Position numbers and translations under genes: made by a program. A DNA stretch of 64,000 nt from Actinacidiphila paucisporea (GTDB lineage: Bacteria > Actinomycetota > Actinomycetes > Streptomycetales > Streptomycetaceae). The notes under the pieces are model-generated. The model was not told the DNA's origin and made no database searches. It saw only the letters and a program-made list of their open reading frames with translations. Numbering within the stretch: the stretch's first letter is position 1; each line of letters opens with the position of its first letter. Where the stretch lies: contig NZ_FRBI01000005.1 of NCBI RefSeq assembly GCF_900142575.1, positions 248,001-312,000 on the forward strand, read 5' to 3'. Below, piece by piece: positions 8,319-18,579 of the stretch.

Positions 8319-8849
8319 TCACTGGCGGGACTGCCGCGGGCGGCGCACTGCCTGGACGCCGTCCGGGGAGTCCGCCGGCGTCGCGAGATGCCCGGTGGTC
8401 AGCCGATTCAGCGCCGAGACGAAGACCGATCGCTCCGGCTCGGGCAGCGCCCCGAGGACGTCGCCGTGCACCCGGTCGACGATCTGCTGCCCGGCGGCCA
8501 CCACGTCGGCGCCCGCCGCGGTCACCCGGATGATGCGCGCCCTGCGGTCCGTCGCCGACGGCACCCGCTCGGCGAGACCGGCCCGCTCCAGCTGGTCGAC
8601 GGTCACCACCATCGTGGTCTTGTCCAGGTCGGACAGCTCGGCGAGCTGGGCCTGGGTTCGCTCGGTCTGCGCGGCGTGCGCCAGCACGCAGTGCGCCCGT
8701 GGAGACATGCCGATCTCGGCGAGCGCTGCCGTCATCTGCGTGGCCAGCACGTGGGCGGTGTGCTGGAGCAGGTACGACACGTCGGGGGAGCCGGTGACCG
8801 GCGAGGGCGAGGGCGCGGTGGCGGTGGCGGTGGCGGAGTCCGGGGTCAT
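8319..8849 (-). CDS. MarR-family transcriptional regulator
   Basis: 176 residues. The winged-helix MarR domain spans about 25-150 and has a recognition region LAELSDLDKTTMVVTVDQLE and a wing RVPSATDRRARIIRVTAAG. Alanine/threonine/proline-rich N- and C-terminal tails flank it. MarR proteins usually repress their own gene and a neighbouring exporter until a small aromatic ligand binds. Here the DHA2 pump gene follows 99 bases downstream. An inverted repeat immediately upstream of the start is the probable operator. Start taken at the ATG giving MTPDSATA. Confidence 0.9.
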   Translation of the reverse strand: MTPDSATATATAPSPSPVTGSPDVSYLLQHTAHVLATQMTAALAEIGMSPRAHCVLAHAAQTERTQAQLAELSDLDKTTMVVTVDQLERAGLAERVPSATDRRARIIRVTAAGADVVAAGQQIVDRVHGDVLGALPEPERSVFVSALNRLTTGHLATPADSPDGVQAVRRPRQSRQ

Positions 8850-8868
8850 GAGTCGAGAGTAGCAAGAT

Positions 8869-8901
8869 AGGTCTGCTACGGGACGATCCCGTAGCGGACC
8901 T
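8869..8901. promoter_or_regulatory. 15-bp-arm inverted repeat upstream of marR, probable operator
   Basis: AGGTCTGCTACGGGA (8869-8883) and TCCCGTAGCGGACCT (8887-8901) are reverse complements with one mismatch and a 3-base spacer. It lies 20-52 bases before the marR start codon. It could alternatively terminate the upstream Nudix transcript, but the recurrence of the half-site before the transporter favours an operator. Confidence 0.6.
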
Positions 8902-8949
8902 AACTGCTGCGGCGGCCCTGGTGCCGGTATCGGCGCCCGCGCCCGTGGC

Positions 8950-9486
8950 TCAGCCCATCTCGGGCCCGAGCAGTCCGAGCACGCCCTCGATATTGGCGTC
9001 CAGGTAGTGGCGCAGGGTCAGCGGCACGATGCCCACCGAGGCGATGCCGATCCTGCTGAACGGCACCCGGACCACTTCGTACTCCCCGCAGGGGTCGTCC
9101 ACCTCGGGGCCGTGCCGCCGGTCGAGATCCATCGACGCCAGCCGGCAGGCGAAGAAGAACTGCACCTTCACGCCGTGCGAACCGTCGTCCGCGATGTGCT
9201 CGACGGTGTCGACGAAGGCGGGTACCACGTCGGTGATCTTCCCACCCAACTCCTCGTCGATCTCGCGGTGCAGGGCGGCGACGACACCGGCGTCGTCGTC
9301 CTCGACGCCACCGCCGGGCGTGATCCAGTACGGTGCCATGCCGGGCTTGGTGCGCTTGATCAGGACGAGCTGGTCACCGTCGAAGACCAGGGCACGTGCG
9401 GTGCGCTTGACCACCGGGCGGGTGGTGGGGCTGGGATGCGGATCCGGGGGCATGCCAGACATCTGCCGCGGCCGGCACGGGGGCAA
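8950..9486 (-). CDS. Nudix hydrolase
   Basis: 178 residues, or about 167 if translation begins at the ATG giving MPPDPHPSP. The Nudix box spans about residues 58-82 and ends in REIDEELGG. The first glutamate expected in the Gx5Ex7REUxEExGU pattern is replaced (DDDAG), a slight deviation. Nudix enzymes hydrolyse nucleoside diphosphates linked to another group and often clean up oxidised or signalling nucleotides. The substrate here is unknown. It stands alone, upstream of marR on the same strand. Confidence 0.85.
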   Translation of the reverse strand: MPPCRPRQMSGMPPDPHPSPTTRPVVKRTARALVFDGDQLVLIKRTKPGMAPYWITPGGGVEDDDAGVVAALHREIDEELGGKITDVVPAFVDTVEHIADDGSHGVKVQFFFACRLASMDLDRRHGPEVDDPCGEYEVVRVPFSRIGIASVGIVPLTLRHYLDANIEGVLGLLGPEMG

Positions 9487-9581
9487 ACGTGCCCGCGGCC
9501 GTCAATCGAAGCGTTCGGCCGGGCTGTGCGCCGTCTGTGAGCGCGCACGCCCGGCCCGTGTCCGTAACCCGTCCGCGGCCG

Positions 9582-10784
9582 TCACCGCGTCGCCGCCGCG
9601 TCCAGCGCGTCCAGCACGTCGGCCACGATGTCGTCCGGGTCCTCGATGCCCACGGAGAAGCGGACGAAGCCCGGCGGCACGGCGTCGCCGCCCCATCGGG
9701 CCCGGCGCTCGGCGGTGCTCTGGATGCTGCCGAAGCTGGTGGCCTCCGACGTCATGCGCAGCGCGGCCAGGAAGCGCTCGGCGTGCGCCTGGTCGGGCAG
9801 GGTGAAAGAGACCACACTGCCGAAGCGGCGCATCTGCCGGATGGCGACCGCGTGCGAGGGGTCGGTCGGCAGCCCCGGGTGCCGCAGATCACTCACTTCG
9901 GGGCGTTTGAGCAATGCCGTGGCAAGAGCCACGGCATTGGTCGCCTGCCGGTCCACGCGCAGGGCGAAGGTCGCGATCGACCGGTGCGCGAGCCAGGCCT
10001 CCATGGGCCCGGGAATCGCGCCGACCGTCTTGCGCCAGTAGCGCACGCCGGCGGCCAGTTCCGCGTCCCTGGTGCTGACGTAGCCGAGCAGCAGGTCGCC
10101 GTGGCCGCTGAGCGCCTTGGTGCCGCTGGCGACCGAGAAGTCCGCGCCAAGCGAGAGCGGCCGCTGGCCCAGCGGCGTGGCGAGGGTGTTGTCGACGGCG
10201 ACCAGCGCGCCCGCGGCGTGGGCCGCGTCCGCCAGGCGCCGGATGTCGCACACGTCGAGCCCGGGATTCGACGGCGTCTCCAGCCACACCAGCGAGACGC
10301 CCTCCATTGCCGCCAGCTGCGCGTCGCCCGCGGTCGGCGCGAGCCGCACGGTCACGCCGTACGACTCCAGGCGCTCGCGCAGCGCGCGCGTCGTCTGGTA
10401 GCTGTCCGACGGCAGCAGGACCGTCTGCCCGGCCTTCACCTGCGACAGCAGCACGGCGGCGACGGCCGCCATGCCCGAGGCGAAGACCGCGGTGCCGACC
10501 TCGGGGTCGCCCGGCGCCTCCAGCTCCGAGATCGCCTGCTCCAGGCGCTCCCACGTCGGGTTGTCGTCCCGGCCGTAGACGTAGGGCCCGGTCGCCTCAC
10601 CTGGCAGGTGGTAGTGCGAGACGAAGACCGGTCCTGGCAGCGACGGCTCGTACGCCGTCGCCGGCGGCCGGCCCGCGTGCACGCTGCGCGTACTGTCGCC
10701 GGGGCCGCCGTCCGCCGCACCGCCGTGCTGCCTGCCGCTCTCCGGGCCCCCGAAGAATTCCGTGCCCCCCTGTCCGCCGGTCAC
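9582..10784 (-). CDS. PLP-dependent cystathionine gamma-lyase/synthase family enzyme
   Basis: 400 residues from a GTG that overlaps the stop codon of the holin-like gene (GTGA), indicating translational coupling. Family marks are RSVHAGRPP near the N-terminus, the YGRDDNPT substrate-loop motif, SGMAA, a DNTLATP motif, and the PLP lysine at about 222 in SGTKALSGHGD. The Cys/Met metabolism family includes cystathionine gamma-lyase, gamma-synthase and methionine gamma-lyase; these cannot be separated by eye. The role is transsulfuration of sulphur amino acids in the cytoplasm. An N-terminal extension of about 35 poorly conserved residues precedes the domain. Confidence 0.88.
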   Translation of the reverse strand: MTGGQGGTEFFGGPESGRQHGGAADGGPGDSTRSVHAGRPPATAYEPSLPGPVFVSHYHLPGEATGPYVYGRDDNPTWERLEQAISELEAPGDPEVGTAVFASGMAAVAAVLLSQVKAGQTVLLPSDSYQTTRALRERLESYGVTVRLAPTAGDAQLAAMEGVSLVWLETPSNPGLDVCDIRRLADAAHAAGALVAVDNTLATPLGQRPLSLGADFSVASGTKALSGHGDLLLGYVSTRDAELAAGVRYWRKTVGAIPGPMEAWLAHRSIATFALRVDRQATNAVALATALLKRPEVSDLRHPGLPTDPSHAVAIRQMRRFGSVVSFTLPDQAHAERFLAALRMTSEATSFGSIQSTAERRARWGGDAVPPGFVRFSVGIEDPDDIVADVLDALDAAATR

Positions 10785-11158
10785 TCGTCGTCCGGCAGGA
10801 CGACGTGCAGCGCCCAGGACACGACGCTGACGATCAGACCGCCGACCACCGCGGTCCAGAAGCCGTGCACGTGGAAGTCCAGGTTCAGCTTGCCCGCCAG
10901 CCACGACGTCAGGAGCAGCATCAGGGCGTTCACCACCAGCGTGATCAGCCCCAGGGTGAGGATGAACAGCGGGAAGGACAGCACCTTGACGATCGGCTTG
11001 ACCAGCCAGTTCACGACGCCGAAGACCAGCGCGACCAATATCAGGCTCAGTACCTTGCGGGACGTGGAGTCGCCGGTGAGGGTGATGTCCTTGATCACCC
11101 AGGTGGCGACGCCGAGGGCCCCGGCGTTCGCCAGCGTTTTGACGATGAAATTCTTCAT
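10781..11158 (-). CDS. Phage-holin-4-like (YvlD/DUF360-type) small membrane protein
   Basis: 125 residues with four predicted membrane helices: residues about 8-25, 38-57, 60-85 and 100-120. The short helices with NWLVKPIVKVL and SFPLFILTLGLITLVVNALM between and within them are the hallmark of the PF04020 family. Its function in bacteria is unknown, despite the phage-holin name. The start is the ATG giving MKNFIVKT. Its stop overlaps the start of the downstream cystathionine enzyme gene by 4 bases, so the two form an operon. Confidence 0.85.
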   Translation of the reverse strand: MKNFIVKTLANAGALGVATWVIKDITLTGDSTSRKVLSLILVALVFGVVNWLVKPIVKVLSFPLFILTLGLITLVVNALMLLLTSWLAGKLNLDFHVHGFWTAVVGGLIVSVVSWALHVVLPDDE

Positions 11159-11236
11159 GGTGTGATCGTCGCAGACCTGATCAGCAGAACAAGAGACCGA
11201 GCAGAACCGTAGCCCGACCGCAGCGGAGGAGTGGCG

Positions 11237-11554
11237 ATGAAGGTGTTCCGGTTGGACGACCTGGACGCGGAACGTGCTGCGAACCAGGGCGCTTACCTGC
11301 GCTTTCTCAAGGAACGCACCATGTCGGCCGGGCTGTACGCGCTCAAGGCGGGCGAGAACGACCCGCAGCAGCCGCACGGCCAGGACGAGGTCTACCTGGT
11401 GGTCAGCGGCCGGGCCGCGATCACCGTGGGTGAGGAGACGACGACCGTCGCGCGCGGCAGCGTGGTCTACGTGCCGGCCGGCACCGCGCACCGCTTCCAC
11501 CACATCACCGAGGACCTCAGGGTCGTGGTGGTCTTCTCCCCGCCGGAGCCCTAG
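11237..11554 (+). CDS. Small single-domain cupin protein
   Basis: 105 residues. A conserved beta-barrel cupin fold is indicated by the PHGQDEVYLVVSGRA first motif and the PAGTAHRFHHI second motif, with the histidines and glutamate that bind a metal. The start is chosen at the ATG at 11237, because GGAGGA ends six bases before it; the GTG at 11231 sits directly on the ribosome-binding site. It is divergent from the holin-like gene. Many such proteins are sugar or polyketide isomerases or dioxygenases; no substrate can be assigned. Confidence 0.85.
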   Translation: MKVFRLDDLDAERAANQGAYLRFLKERTMSAGLYALKAGENDPQQPHGQDEVYLVVSGRAAITVGEETTTVARGSVVYVPAGTAHRFHHITEDLRVVVVFSPPEP

Positions 11555-11683
11555 GGGTGCGATCAGGGTCGTATCCGGCGTCCTCGGCCCCCACACGGGG
11601 CAGAAGTGGCCCTACAGTCGAAGTATCGGCGGAAGAACCGCCGGACCGACCCGGGTGCGGGGACGAAGGAGAGTCAAGGCGTC

Positions 11684-11908
11684 ATGGACAAGCTGCTGAG
11701 GGGCCTGCCGTGGTGGGTCAAGTGGGTCGCCGTCCCGGTGATCGCGCTGGTGGTCTTCGGTTCCCTGATCGCGGCCCTGGTGAGCTTCGTGATCGGCCTG
11801 CTGTTCAAGGTGGTCGTGTTCGTGATTCTGGTCGGGGCGCTGGTCCTGGTCGTGAAGCGTGTCACGTCCGGCGGGTCCTCCTCGAAGTCGTCGAAGCGCG
11901 ATTGGTGA
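11684..11908 (+). CDS. DUF5326-type small membrane protein
   Basis: 74 residues, MDKLLRGLPWW onward. One or two hydrophobic helices follow (VKWVAVPVIALVVFG and a longer VSFVIGLLFKVVVFVI stretch), then a short basic tail. The sequence matches my memory of the DUF5326 family found beside cupin and thiC genes in Streptomyces. Function unknown. GAAGGAG lies upstream of the ATG. A strong hairpin at 11942-11973 follows. Confidence 0.8.
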   Translation: MDKLLRGLPWWVKWVAVPVIALVVFGSLIAALVSFVIGLLFKVVVFVILVGALVLVVKRVTSGGSSSKSSKRDW

Positions 11909-11941
11909 GTGCCGCCGCACTTCCCCGCTCGTACACCTCCC

Positions 11942-11973
11942 TCGCCGCCGGTGGCCACCGCCACCGGCGGCGA
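11942..11973 (+). terminator. GC-rich hairpin after the DUF5326 gene
   Basis: A 14-bp perfect stem (11942-11955 with 11960-11973) and a 4-base loop, 33 bases after the stop codon. It separates this transcript from the thiC leader. Confidence 0.7.
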
Positions 11974-12062
11974 CTGCTGTCCGGGGGGTCCGCGGGCCGA
12001 TCGCCGCAGGGCCCCTGGTGCCTGTGTGTACCCAGCCGCTAACGTTGGCGCCACTTTGCAAA

Positions 12063-13949
<1,887 letters not shown>

Positions 13950-13964
13950 GGCCCGCGCATTGCC

Positions 13965-14002
13965 GCTGCCCGGGGAAACCTTCAGCGGCTTTTCCGGGCA
14001 GC
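13965..14002 (+). terminator. Hairpin downstream of thiC
   Basis: GCTGCCCGG (13965-13973) pairs with CCGGGCAGC (13994-14002). A competing pairing GCCGCTG/CAGCGGC also exists. It lies between convergent thiC and the lipoprotein gene. Confidence 0.6.
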
Positions 14003-14039
14003 GCGACCGTTCCGCTGAGCGGGCGTCAGGGGGCGGGCG

Positions 14040-14399
14040 TCAGTTGGGGGAGACCGGCGATGACCAGCCCACCATGGAGAAGCTCCGCCACCGCCCGAGC
14101 GAGACGACCGCGCTGGCGGAGAAGGTCGACGACAGGTAGGAACTGGGGCGGCCGACCGGGTCGGTGCAGCGCGGGCCCTTGTGCAGGACGATGTCGCTGC
14201 CGAGCTGGTTGGTGACCCGGTCGACCCCGCGCGGGGCGAAGGCGTGGCATCTGCCGTGGATCGGGTTGCTGATGGTCTGGGCGAAGGTCAGGCCGCGGGT
14301 GGCGGTGATCCGGCCCGCCGAGGTGTCCGAGCAGCCGGTGGCCGCCCACACCAGCGGGACGATCGTGCACAGGGCGGCGAGCGTACGGCGGACGCGCAT
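14040..14399 (-). CDS. Putative lipoprotein of unknown function
   Basis: 119 residues. A basic N-terminus (MRVRR) and hydrophobic core end in a lipobox-like WAATGC, so it should be exported and lipid-anchored at the cysteine at about 23. Two further cysteines (in HGRCH and GPRC) may form a disulphide outside the cell. I do not recognise a domain. The C-terminus is serine/tryptophan-rich. It is convergent with thiC. Confidence 0.65.
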   Translation of the reverse strand: MRVRRTLAALCTIVPLVWAATGCSDTSAGRITATRGLTFAQTISNPIHGRCHAFAPRGVDRVTNQLGSDIVLHKGPRCTDPVGRPSSYLSSTFSASAVVSLGRWRSFSMVGWSSPVSPN

Positions 14400-14530
14400 G
14401 GGCTTCTCCCGTCTGACCAGGTACGGGATGAGTCAAACAACGTCACGCGCCGGGCGCGACCGGGGTCGGCCAACCGGGGGCGCGGCGCCACCTGTGCGGC
14501 GTCACCGCCGCCACCTCACCCCCTGCGACG

Positions 14531-15394
14531 TCATTCGGGTGCGTGGTCGGGGCCGCCGAAGTCCGGGCTGCCGAAATCGGGGCTGCTGAAGTCAGGGCTG
14601 CTGAAACGCGGCGCGGTCGGCCGCGGGTCCTGGGGCGAGGAGAAGTCCGGGCGCGAATAGCCCAGCCGCGGCATCCGCGGGGCGGAGGGCGCCTGGGCCG
14701 GCGCGGCGGGGGCCGCGGTGTCGCTCAGCGCGTCCTCGAGGAAGGGCAGCAGACCGCGTTCCAGCAGCGCCTGATGCCACGCCTCACGGGCCCGCAGCAC
14801 CTCCGGGGGCATCCCGTCGGGCGAGTCGTGGATGGCACCGGAGCCGTCCCGCAGCGCGGTCAGCAGCAACCCGATCCCGCCGAGCAGGATCGCCGCGGCG
14901 GCGACCGCGGCGAAGAACCAGCCCGCCGTGCGCAGCGGCGAGGCGATCGCGGGCTGCGGGTGCACCGCGGCCATGGAGTAGCCGATGAGCAGAAAGATCA
15001 GCGCCGCGGCTCCGGCGAGCAGCGGCGTCAGGACGGCGATGACGGCGGCGAGGCCGGCTCCCGATCCGGCGCCGTCCGCGACGCCCATGGCGGCGTAGCC
15101 GAAGGCCCGGCTGTCCCTGGACCGTGCCGCCTCGCGCACCGCCTCGCGCGTCTCGGCGCGCAGCGTGCGGTAGGCGTCGTACTCCGCGGCGGCCTGCGCG
15201 CTGATCCGCTCGGCGGCGGCCAGCGCAAGCGTGCGCAACTGCTCGGCATTCAGCGGCAGGCCGCCGCCTGCGGCGCCGTCCGGCAGTCCCGGGCCTTGCG
15301 GGCCCTCGTCGTCCAGGACGATGCGCAGGGCCTCGTCCAGTACGTGCTCGAAATCGGGGCGGTCTTCGTTGAGCAGGTGTGGGGCGGTGGTCAT
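14531..15394 (-). CDS. Two-helix membrane protein with repeated SSPDF tail, function unknown
   Basis: 287 residues. The N-terminal 100 residues are hydrophilic and helical with an alanine/glutamate/arginine-rich stretch (likely coiled coil, about 45-100). Two hydrophobic segments follow at about 110-145 and 155-180, then a helical segment and a disordered Pro/Ser-rich tail ending in four PDF units. The tail is encoded by four 15-bp tandem units at 14546-14605. Codon use matches neighbouring genes. No family recognised; similar proteins seem common in Streptomyces. Confidence 0.75.
   Translation of the reverse strand: MTTAPHLLNEDRPDFEHVLDEALRIVLDDEGPQGPGLPDGAAGGGLPLNAEQLRTLALAAAERISAQAAAEYDAYRTLRAETREAVREAARSRDSRAFGYAAMGVADGAGSGAGLAAVIAVLTPLLAGAAALIFLLIGYSMAAVHPQPAIASPLRTAGWFFAAVAAAAILLGGIGLLLTALRDGSGAIHDSPDGMPPEVLRAREAWHQALLERGLLPFLEDALSDTAAPAAPAQAPSAPRMPRLGYSRPDFSSPQDPRPTAPRFSSPDFSSPDFGSPDFGGPDHAPE
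14546..14605. repeat. Four 15-bp tandem units in the tail of the membrane protein gene
   Basis: Units begin at 14546, 14561, 14576 and 14591 and vary around GTCGGGGCTGCTGAA. They encode the FxSPD-type pentapeptide repeat at the C-terminus. Confidence 0.8.
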
Positions 15395-15554
15395 GTGCGT
15401 CCCCCGATGCTCCGACTCCCCGAGCGAGGCCGGTGTTCCGTCAACGGAACGGGCTCGGCCGGCCGGATGCGCGGAGAGCGGTGTGCCTACGGATAAAGCG
15501 ATGGTAGAGCGGGGAGGTCAGACCGTGACAGGGTGCAACCAGGAAATGTGGAGG

Positions 15555-16901
15555 CTAGCCAATCAGCGGGAGTTGGGCAACCAGCAGGCGCCCTTCCATG
15601 GTGACGCCGCCGTCCATTGCCACGGCGAGGCTGTCCGCGTAGATCATCGGACCGCTCACCGCGTGCCCGCGTTCCTCGCCGTCCTGCGGCACTTCGCCGC
15701 CGGCCTCGCCGAGCAGGTAGGGGATCGGGCTGTGCCCGTGCACCACCCGCTGGCCGCCGTAGACGCCGAGGATCTCGCGGGCGGCGTCCGGGCCGTCGTC
15801 GCCGCGGAAGGCGAATCGTTTGGTGAGCTTGCGGAAGAGGTCCCAGCACTCGTCGGCGTCGTTGCGTTGCAGGACGCCGGTGATCGCGTCGTTCATCTCC
15901 TCGATGCTGCTGCCGTAGTCCAGATACGCGGTGGTGTCGGAGTGGACCAGGAGGTGGCCGTCGGTGAGGTGGGCAGCGTCCAGCCGGGAGATCCAGGTCA
16001 GATGCCGGTCCTCCAGCCGGTCCATGTCGGAGGGCTGGCCGCCGTTGAGCCGCCAGGCGGCGAGGAAGGAGGCGGTGCCGCCCGCGGAGTTGACGGGGGT
16101 GTCGCCGAAGCGGTGGGCGCCGAGCAGCAGCAGTTCGTGGTTGCCCATCAGGGCGCGGCAGTATCCGCCGGCCGCGGCCGCCTCCGCGGACAGCTGCATG
16201 ACCAGTTCGATCACACCGATGCCGTCGGGGCCGCGGTCGGTGAAGTCGCCGAGGAACCACAGCCGGGCACTGCCCGCCGACCAGTGGCCCTCGCCGTCCA
16301 CGAGCCCGCGTTCGCGGAGCGCGGCCAGCAACTCGTCGAGATAGCCGTGCACATCGCCGACGACGTAGAGCGGCCCGGGGCGCTCGGGCCGTTCTCCGGC
16401 CGTCTCCGAGGGCTCGCCGAGCACCGGCAGGTCGCGGGCGGTGGGGCTGTACTCGGCGGGGACCAGCGGCGTGTCGTGCTCGGTCGGCTCGTACGGCCGG
16501 GGCGGCGCGGGCACCGTGGGGGCGTGCGCGGGCGCGGGCGGCGCGCTGTCGAAGGCCGGGGCGCCGTCGAAAACCGGCGCGGGCGCCGGGTAACCGACGG
16601 CCGCGCTCTCCTGCCCGTGGCCGTAGACCGTGACGGGCTGGTGCTCGCGGCCGTAGTCCGCAGCGGGCTCGTGTTCGCGGCCGTAGCCGCCGGCCGCCTG
16701 GTGCGCGTGCTCGTAGGCGGCATCCACTGGCTGCCGGTACGCCGGCTGCTCGTCTGCGGGCTGCTCATATGCGGGCACGGGTGGGACGCCCAACGCGTGC
16801 TCGTAACCTGCCGCGCGCTCAAAAGCCGCCTCGGGACGCCAGCTCTCCGCGGTCCCGGGCTCGGACCCCTGACCTGCCCCCTGAGTCATCGACCCCTCCA
16901 C
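15555..16901 (-). CDS. Calcineurin-like metallophosphoesterase with a long disordered N-terminus
   Basis: 448 residues. The first about 170 residues are low complexity and rich in Tyr, Glu, Pro, Ala and His, with YGRExE-type near-repeats. The catalytic domain then shows all metal-binding motifs of serine/threonine or Ap4A-type phosphatases: GDVHG, GDFTDRG, GNHE, LLVHSD and VHGHSP. It is therefore probably an active phosphatase; whether it acts on proteins or nucleotides is open. No membrane segment is seen, so it is cytoplasmic. It is a single gene, upstream of nothing obvious on its strand. Confidence 0.85.
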   Translation of the reverse strand: MEGSMTQGAGQGSEPGTAESWRPEAAFERAAGYEHALGVPPVPAYEQPADEQPAYRQPVDAAYEHAHQAAGGYGREHEPAADYGREHQPVTVYGHGQESAAVGYPAPAPVFDGAPAFDSAPPAPAHAPTVPAPPRPYEPTEHDTPLVPAEYSPTARDLPVLGEPSETAGERPERPGPLYVVGDVHGYLDELLAALRERGLVDGEGHWSAGSARLWFLGDFTDRGPDGIGVIELVMQLSAEAAAAGGYCRALMGNHELLLLGAHRFGDTPVNSAGGTASFLAAWRLNGGQPSDMDRLEDRHLTWISRLDAAHLTDGHLLVHSDTTAYLDYGSSIEEMNDAITGVLQRNDADECWDLFRKLTKRFAFRGDDGPDAAREILGVYGGQRVVHGHSPIPYLLGEAGGEVPQDGEERGHAVSGPMIYADSLAVAMDGGVTMEGRLLVAQLPLIG

Positions 16902-17065
16902 GATCGCGCCGCCATCCGCCCATCATAGGAATGACGCTGTCGCGTTGTGACATACCCGGGCAGTTGGATTTCGCAGGGTGCAGACAAAACACCCCGTAGT
17001 CACCGCAGGATACGAAGCCTTGACGAAGGACGGCACCGCCAGGCGGCTCCGTCCGGACGTCGTTT

Positions 17066-18172
17066 CTAACCCTCCCCCCGGGCGGAGGTGCGCGGCGGGC
17101 TGACGGTGGTGCGGTGCGGGCGGCGCTGCGAGGATGTACGGATGATCAGCTCGGTCGGCATCACCTGCTGCACGGGGTGGGCCGGTCCCACGCCCTCGAT
17201 GGCGTCGATGAGCAGCTGCACCACGGCGGTGCCGATCCGGCGCGGTTTCAGCGACAGGGTGGTGATCGGCGGCTCCGTGGCGGCGTAGCCGGTGCTCTCG
17301 CTGCAGCAGACCAGCAGCAGGTCGTCGGGCACCCGCAGACCGTAGCGGCGGGCGGCGGCGAGCAGGTCGGTACCGTTGGGGTCGAAGAGCCCGTAGACGG
17401 CGTCGGGGCGGTCCGGGCGGGCGAGTAAGCGGTCCGCGGCGACGGCGCCGGCGCACGGGTCGTGCGCCGGATAGGCCTCGTAGACCGGTTCCTGGCCGAT
17501 GCGTTCGCACCATTCGAGATACGCGGTGGTCGACAGCCGGGTGTACGTGTCGGTGCTGGTGCCGGTGAGTAGGCCGATCCGGCGGGCGCCGGCGGCCGCG
17601 AGATGGTCGAGGATGCCGAGCACGGCCTCCTCGTGGTCGTTGTCGACCCAGGCGTGCACGGGCAGGCTGCCGGCTGGGCGGCCGTCGCTGACCACCGGCA
17701 CGCCCTGCCGGACGAGTTCGGTGACCACCGGGTCCTGGTCGGAGGGGTCGACGACGACCGTGCCGTCCAGCGCCACGTTGCCCCACACGTCGTGCCGCGA
17801 GGAGGCGGGCAGGATGACCAGGGCGTAGCCGCGGGCAAGCGCGGCGGAGGTGGCGGCTCGTGCCATCTCCGCGAAGTACGCGAATTCGGTGAAGGTGAAC
17901 GGTTCTTCGCCGTATGTCGTCACCGTCAGGCCGATCAGGCCCGACCTGCCGGTGCGCAGTGTGCGGGCGGCGGCGGAGGGGCGGTAGCCCAGCCGGTCGG
18001 CGACCTCACGGACATGGCGTCGGGTGGCGTCGGGCAGTCGGCCCTTGCCGTTGAGCGCGTCGGAGACAGTCGTGATCGAGACGCCGGCGGCAGCGGCGAC
18101 ATCCCTGATCCCCGCTCGCTCCAGCCGGCGTCCGACGGGCCGGCTCGCCTGGTGATTCCCTGCTGCTGTCAT
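17066..18172 (-). CDS. LacI-family transcriptional regulator
   Basis: 368 residues. The LacI helix-turn-helix spans about 20-70 (IRDVAAAAGVSITTVSDALN, with GYRPSAAARTLRTG as the hinge). A periplasmic-binding-protein-like sensor domain runs to about 340, followed by a basic tail. It matches in position the gene next to hisC and cydA in S. coelicolor that I recall as rstP (SCO3943). The ligand is unknown, probably a sugar. A long low-GC inverted repeat upstream (18243-18281) may be its own operator. Its targets could also include the AGCGCT operators of the GH3 gene, but nothing in the sequence proves that. Confidence 0.9.
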   Translation of the reverse strand: MTAAGNHQASRPVGRRLERAGIRDVAAAAGVSITTVSDALNGKGRLPDATRRHVREVADRLGYRPSAAARTLRTGRSGLIGLTVTTYGEEPFTFTEFAYFAEMARAATSAALARGYALVILPASSRHDVWGNVALDGTVVVDPSDQDPVVTELVRQGVPVVSDGRPAGSLPVHAWVDNDHEEAVLGILDHLAAAGARRIGLLTGTSTDTYTRLSTTAYLEWCERIGQEPVYEAYPAHDPCAGAVAADRLLARPDRPDAVYGLFDPNGTDLLAAARRYGLRVPDDLLLVCCSESTGYAATEPPITTLSLKPRRIGTAVVQLLIDAIEGVGPAHPVQQVMPTELIIRTSSQRRPHRTTVSPPRTSARGEG

Positions 18173-18579
18173 GGCGTGCCGATAGTAGGGCGGCCTTGGT
18201 CCGCTCGGCCGCCATCCCGTCGGACCCTCAGAAGGAAGGTTTCTGCATGATCGAATTCCTTATGCCATGTGGAATATGCAGGCGGCAGACCGGGAGTTGA
18301 GGCGATACGGGCGCGAGCGTGGCCATCCATAGGCCATTGGCCCAGCAGAAGCTCTCGCGGCAACTCACTCCTACGGGGGATGCGCGCCACCCCGCGCGCC
18401 ACCGGAGCATGGGGTCGCGCACGGCCCTGGCGCAAGAACGCGTGCCCGGCCGGGGGTGGCGCGAAGCGGCCGCCCGGCGCCACCCCTCGGCGGGGGCCCG
18501 GCGCGGCGTCCAGGAGCGTCCCCGACGGGTGTGGTGCACCGCACTCCCCAGGTCGGCGCGGTCCTCGTAGGGTGTGGCC
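18173..18579. other. Divergent intergenic region between the LacI gene and the hisC-like gene
   Basis: About 400 bases with no convincing gene. The left end has unusually low GC and holds the inverted repeat at 18243-18281. The right 200 bases are very GC-rich with many short G/C blocks but no clear promoter that I can name. Confidence 0.6.
18243..18281. promoter_or_regulatory. Low-GC nested inverted repeat upstream of the LacI gene
   Basis: CTGCAT (18243-18248) pairs with ATGCAG (18276-18281), and ATTCC (18255-18259) with GGAAT (18271-18275). The position, 71-109 bases before the regulator start, suits an autoregulatory operator. Confidence 0.4.
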
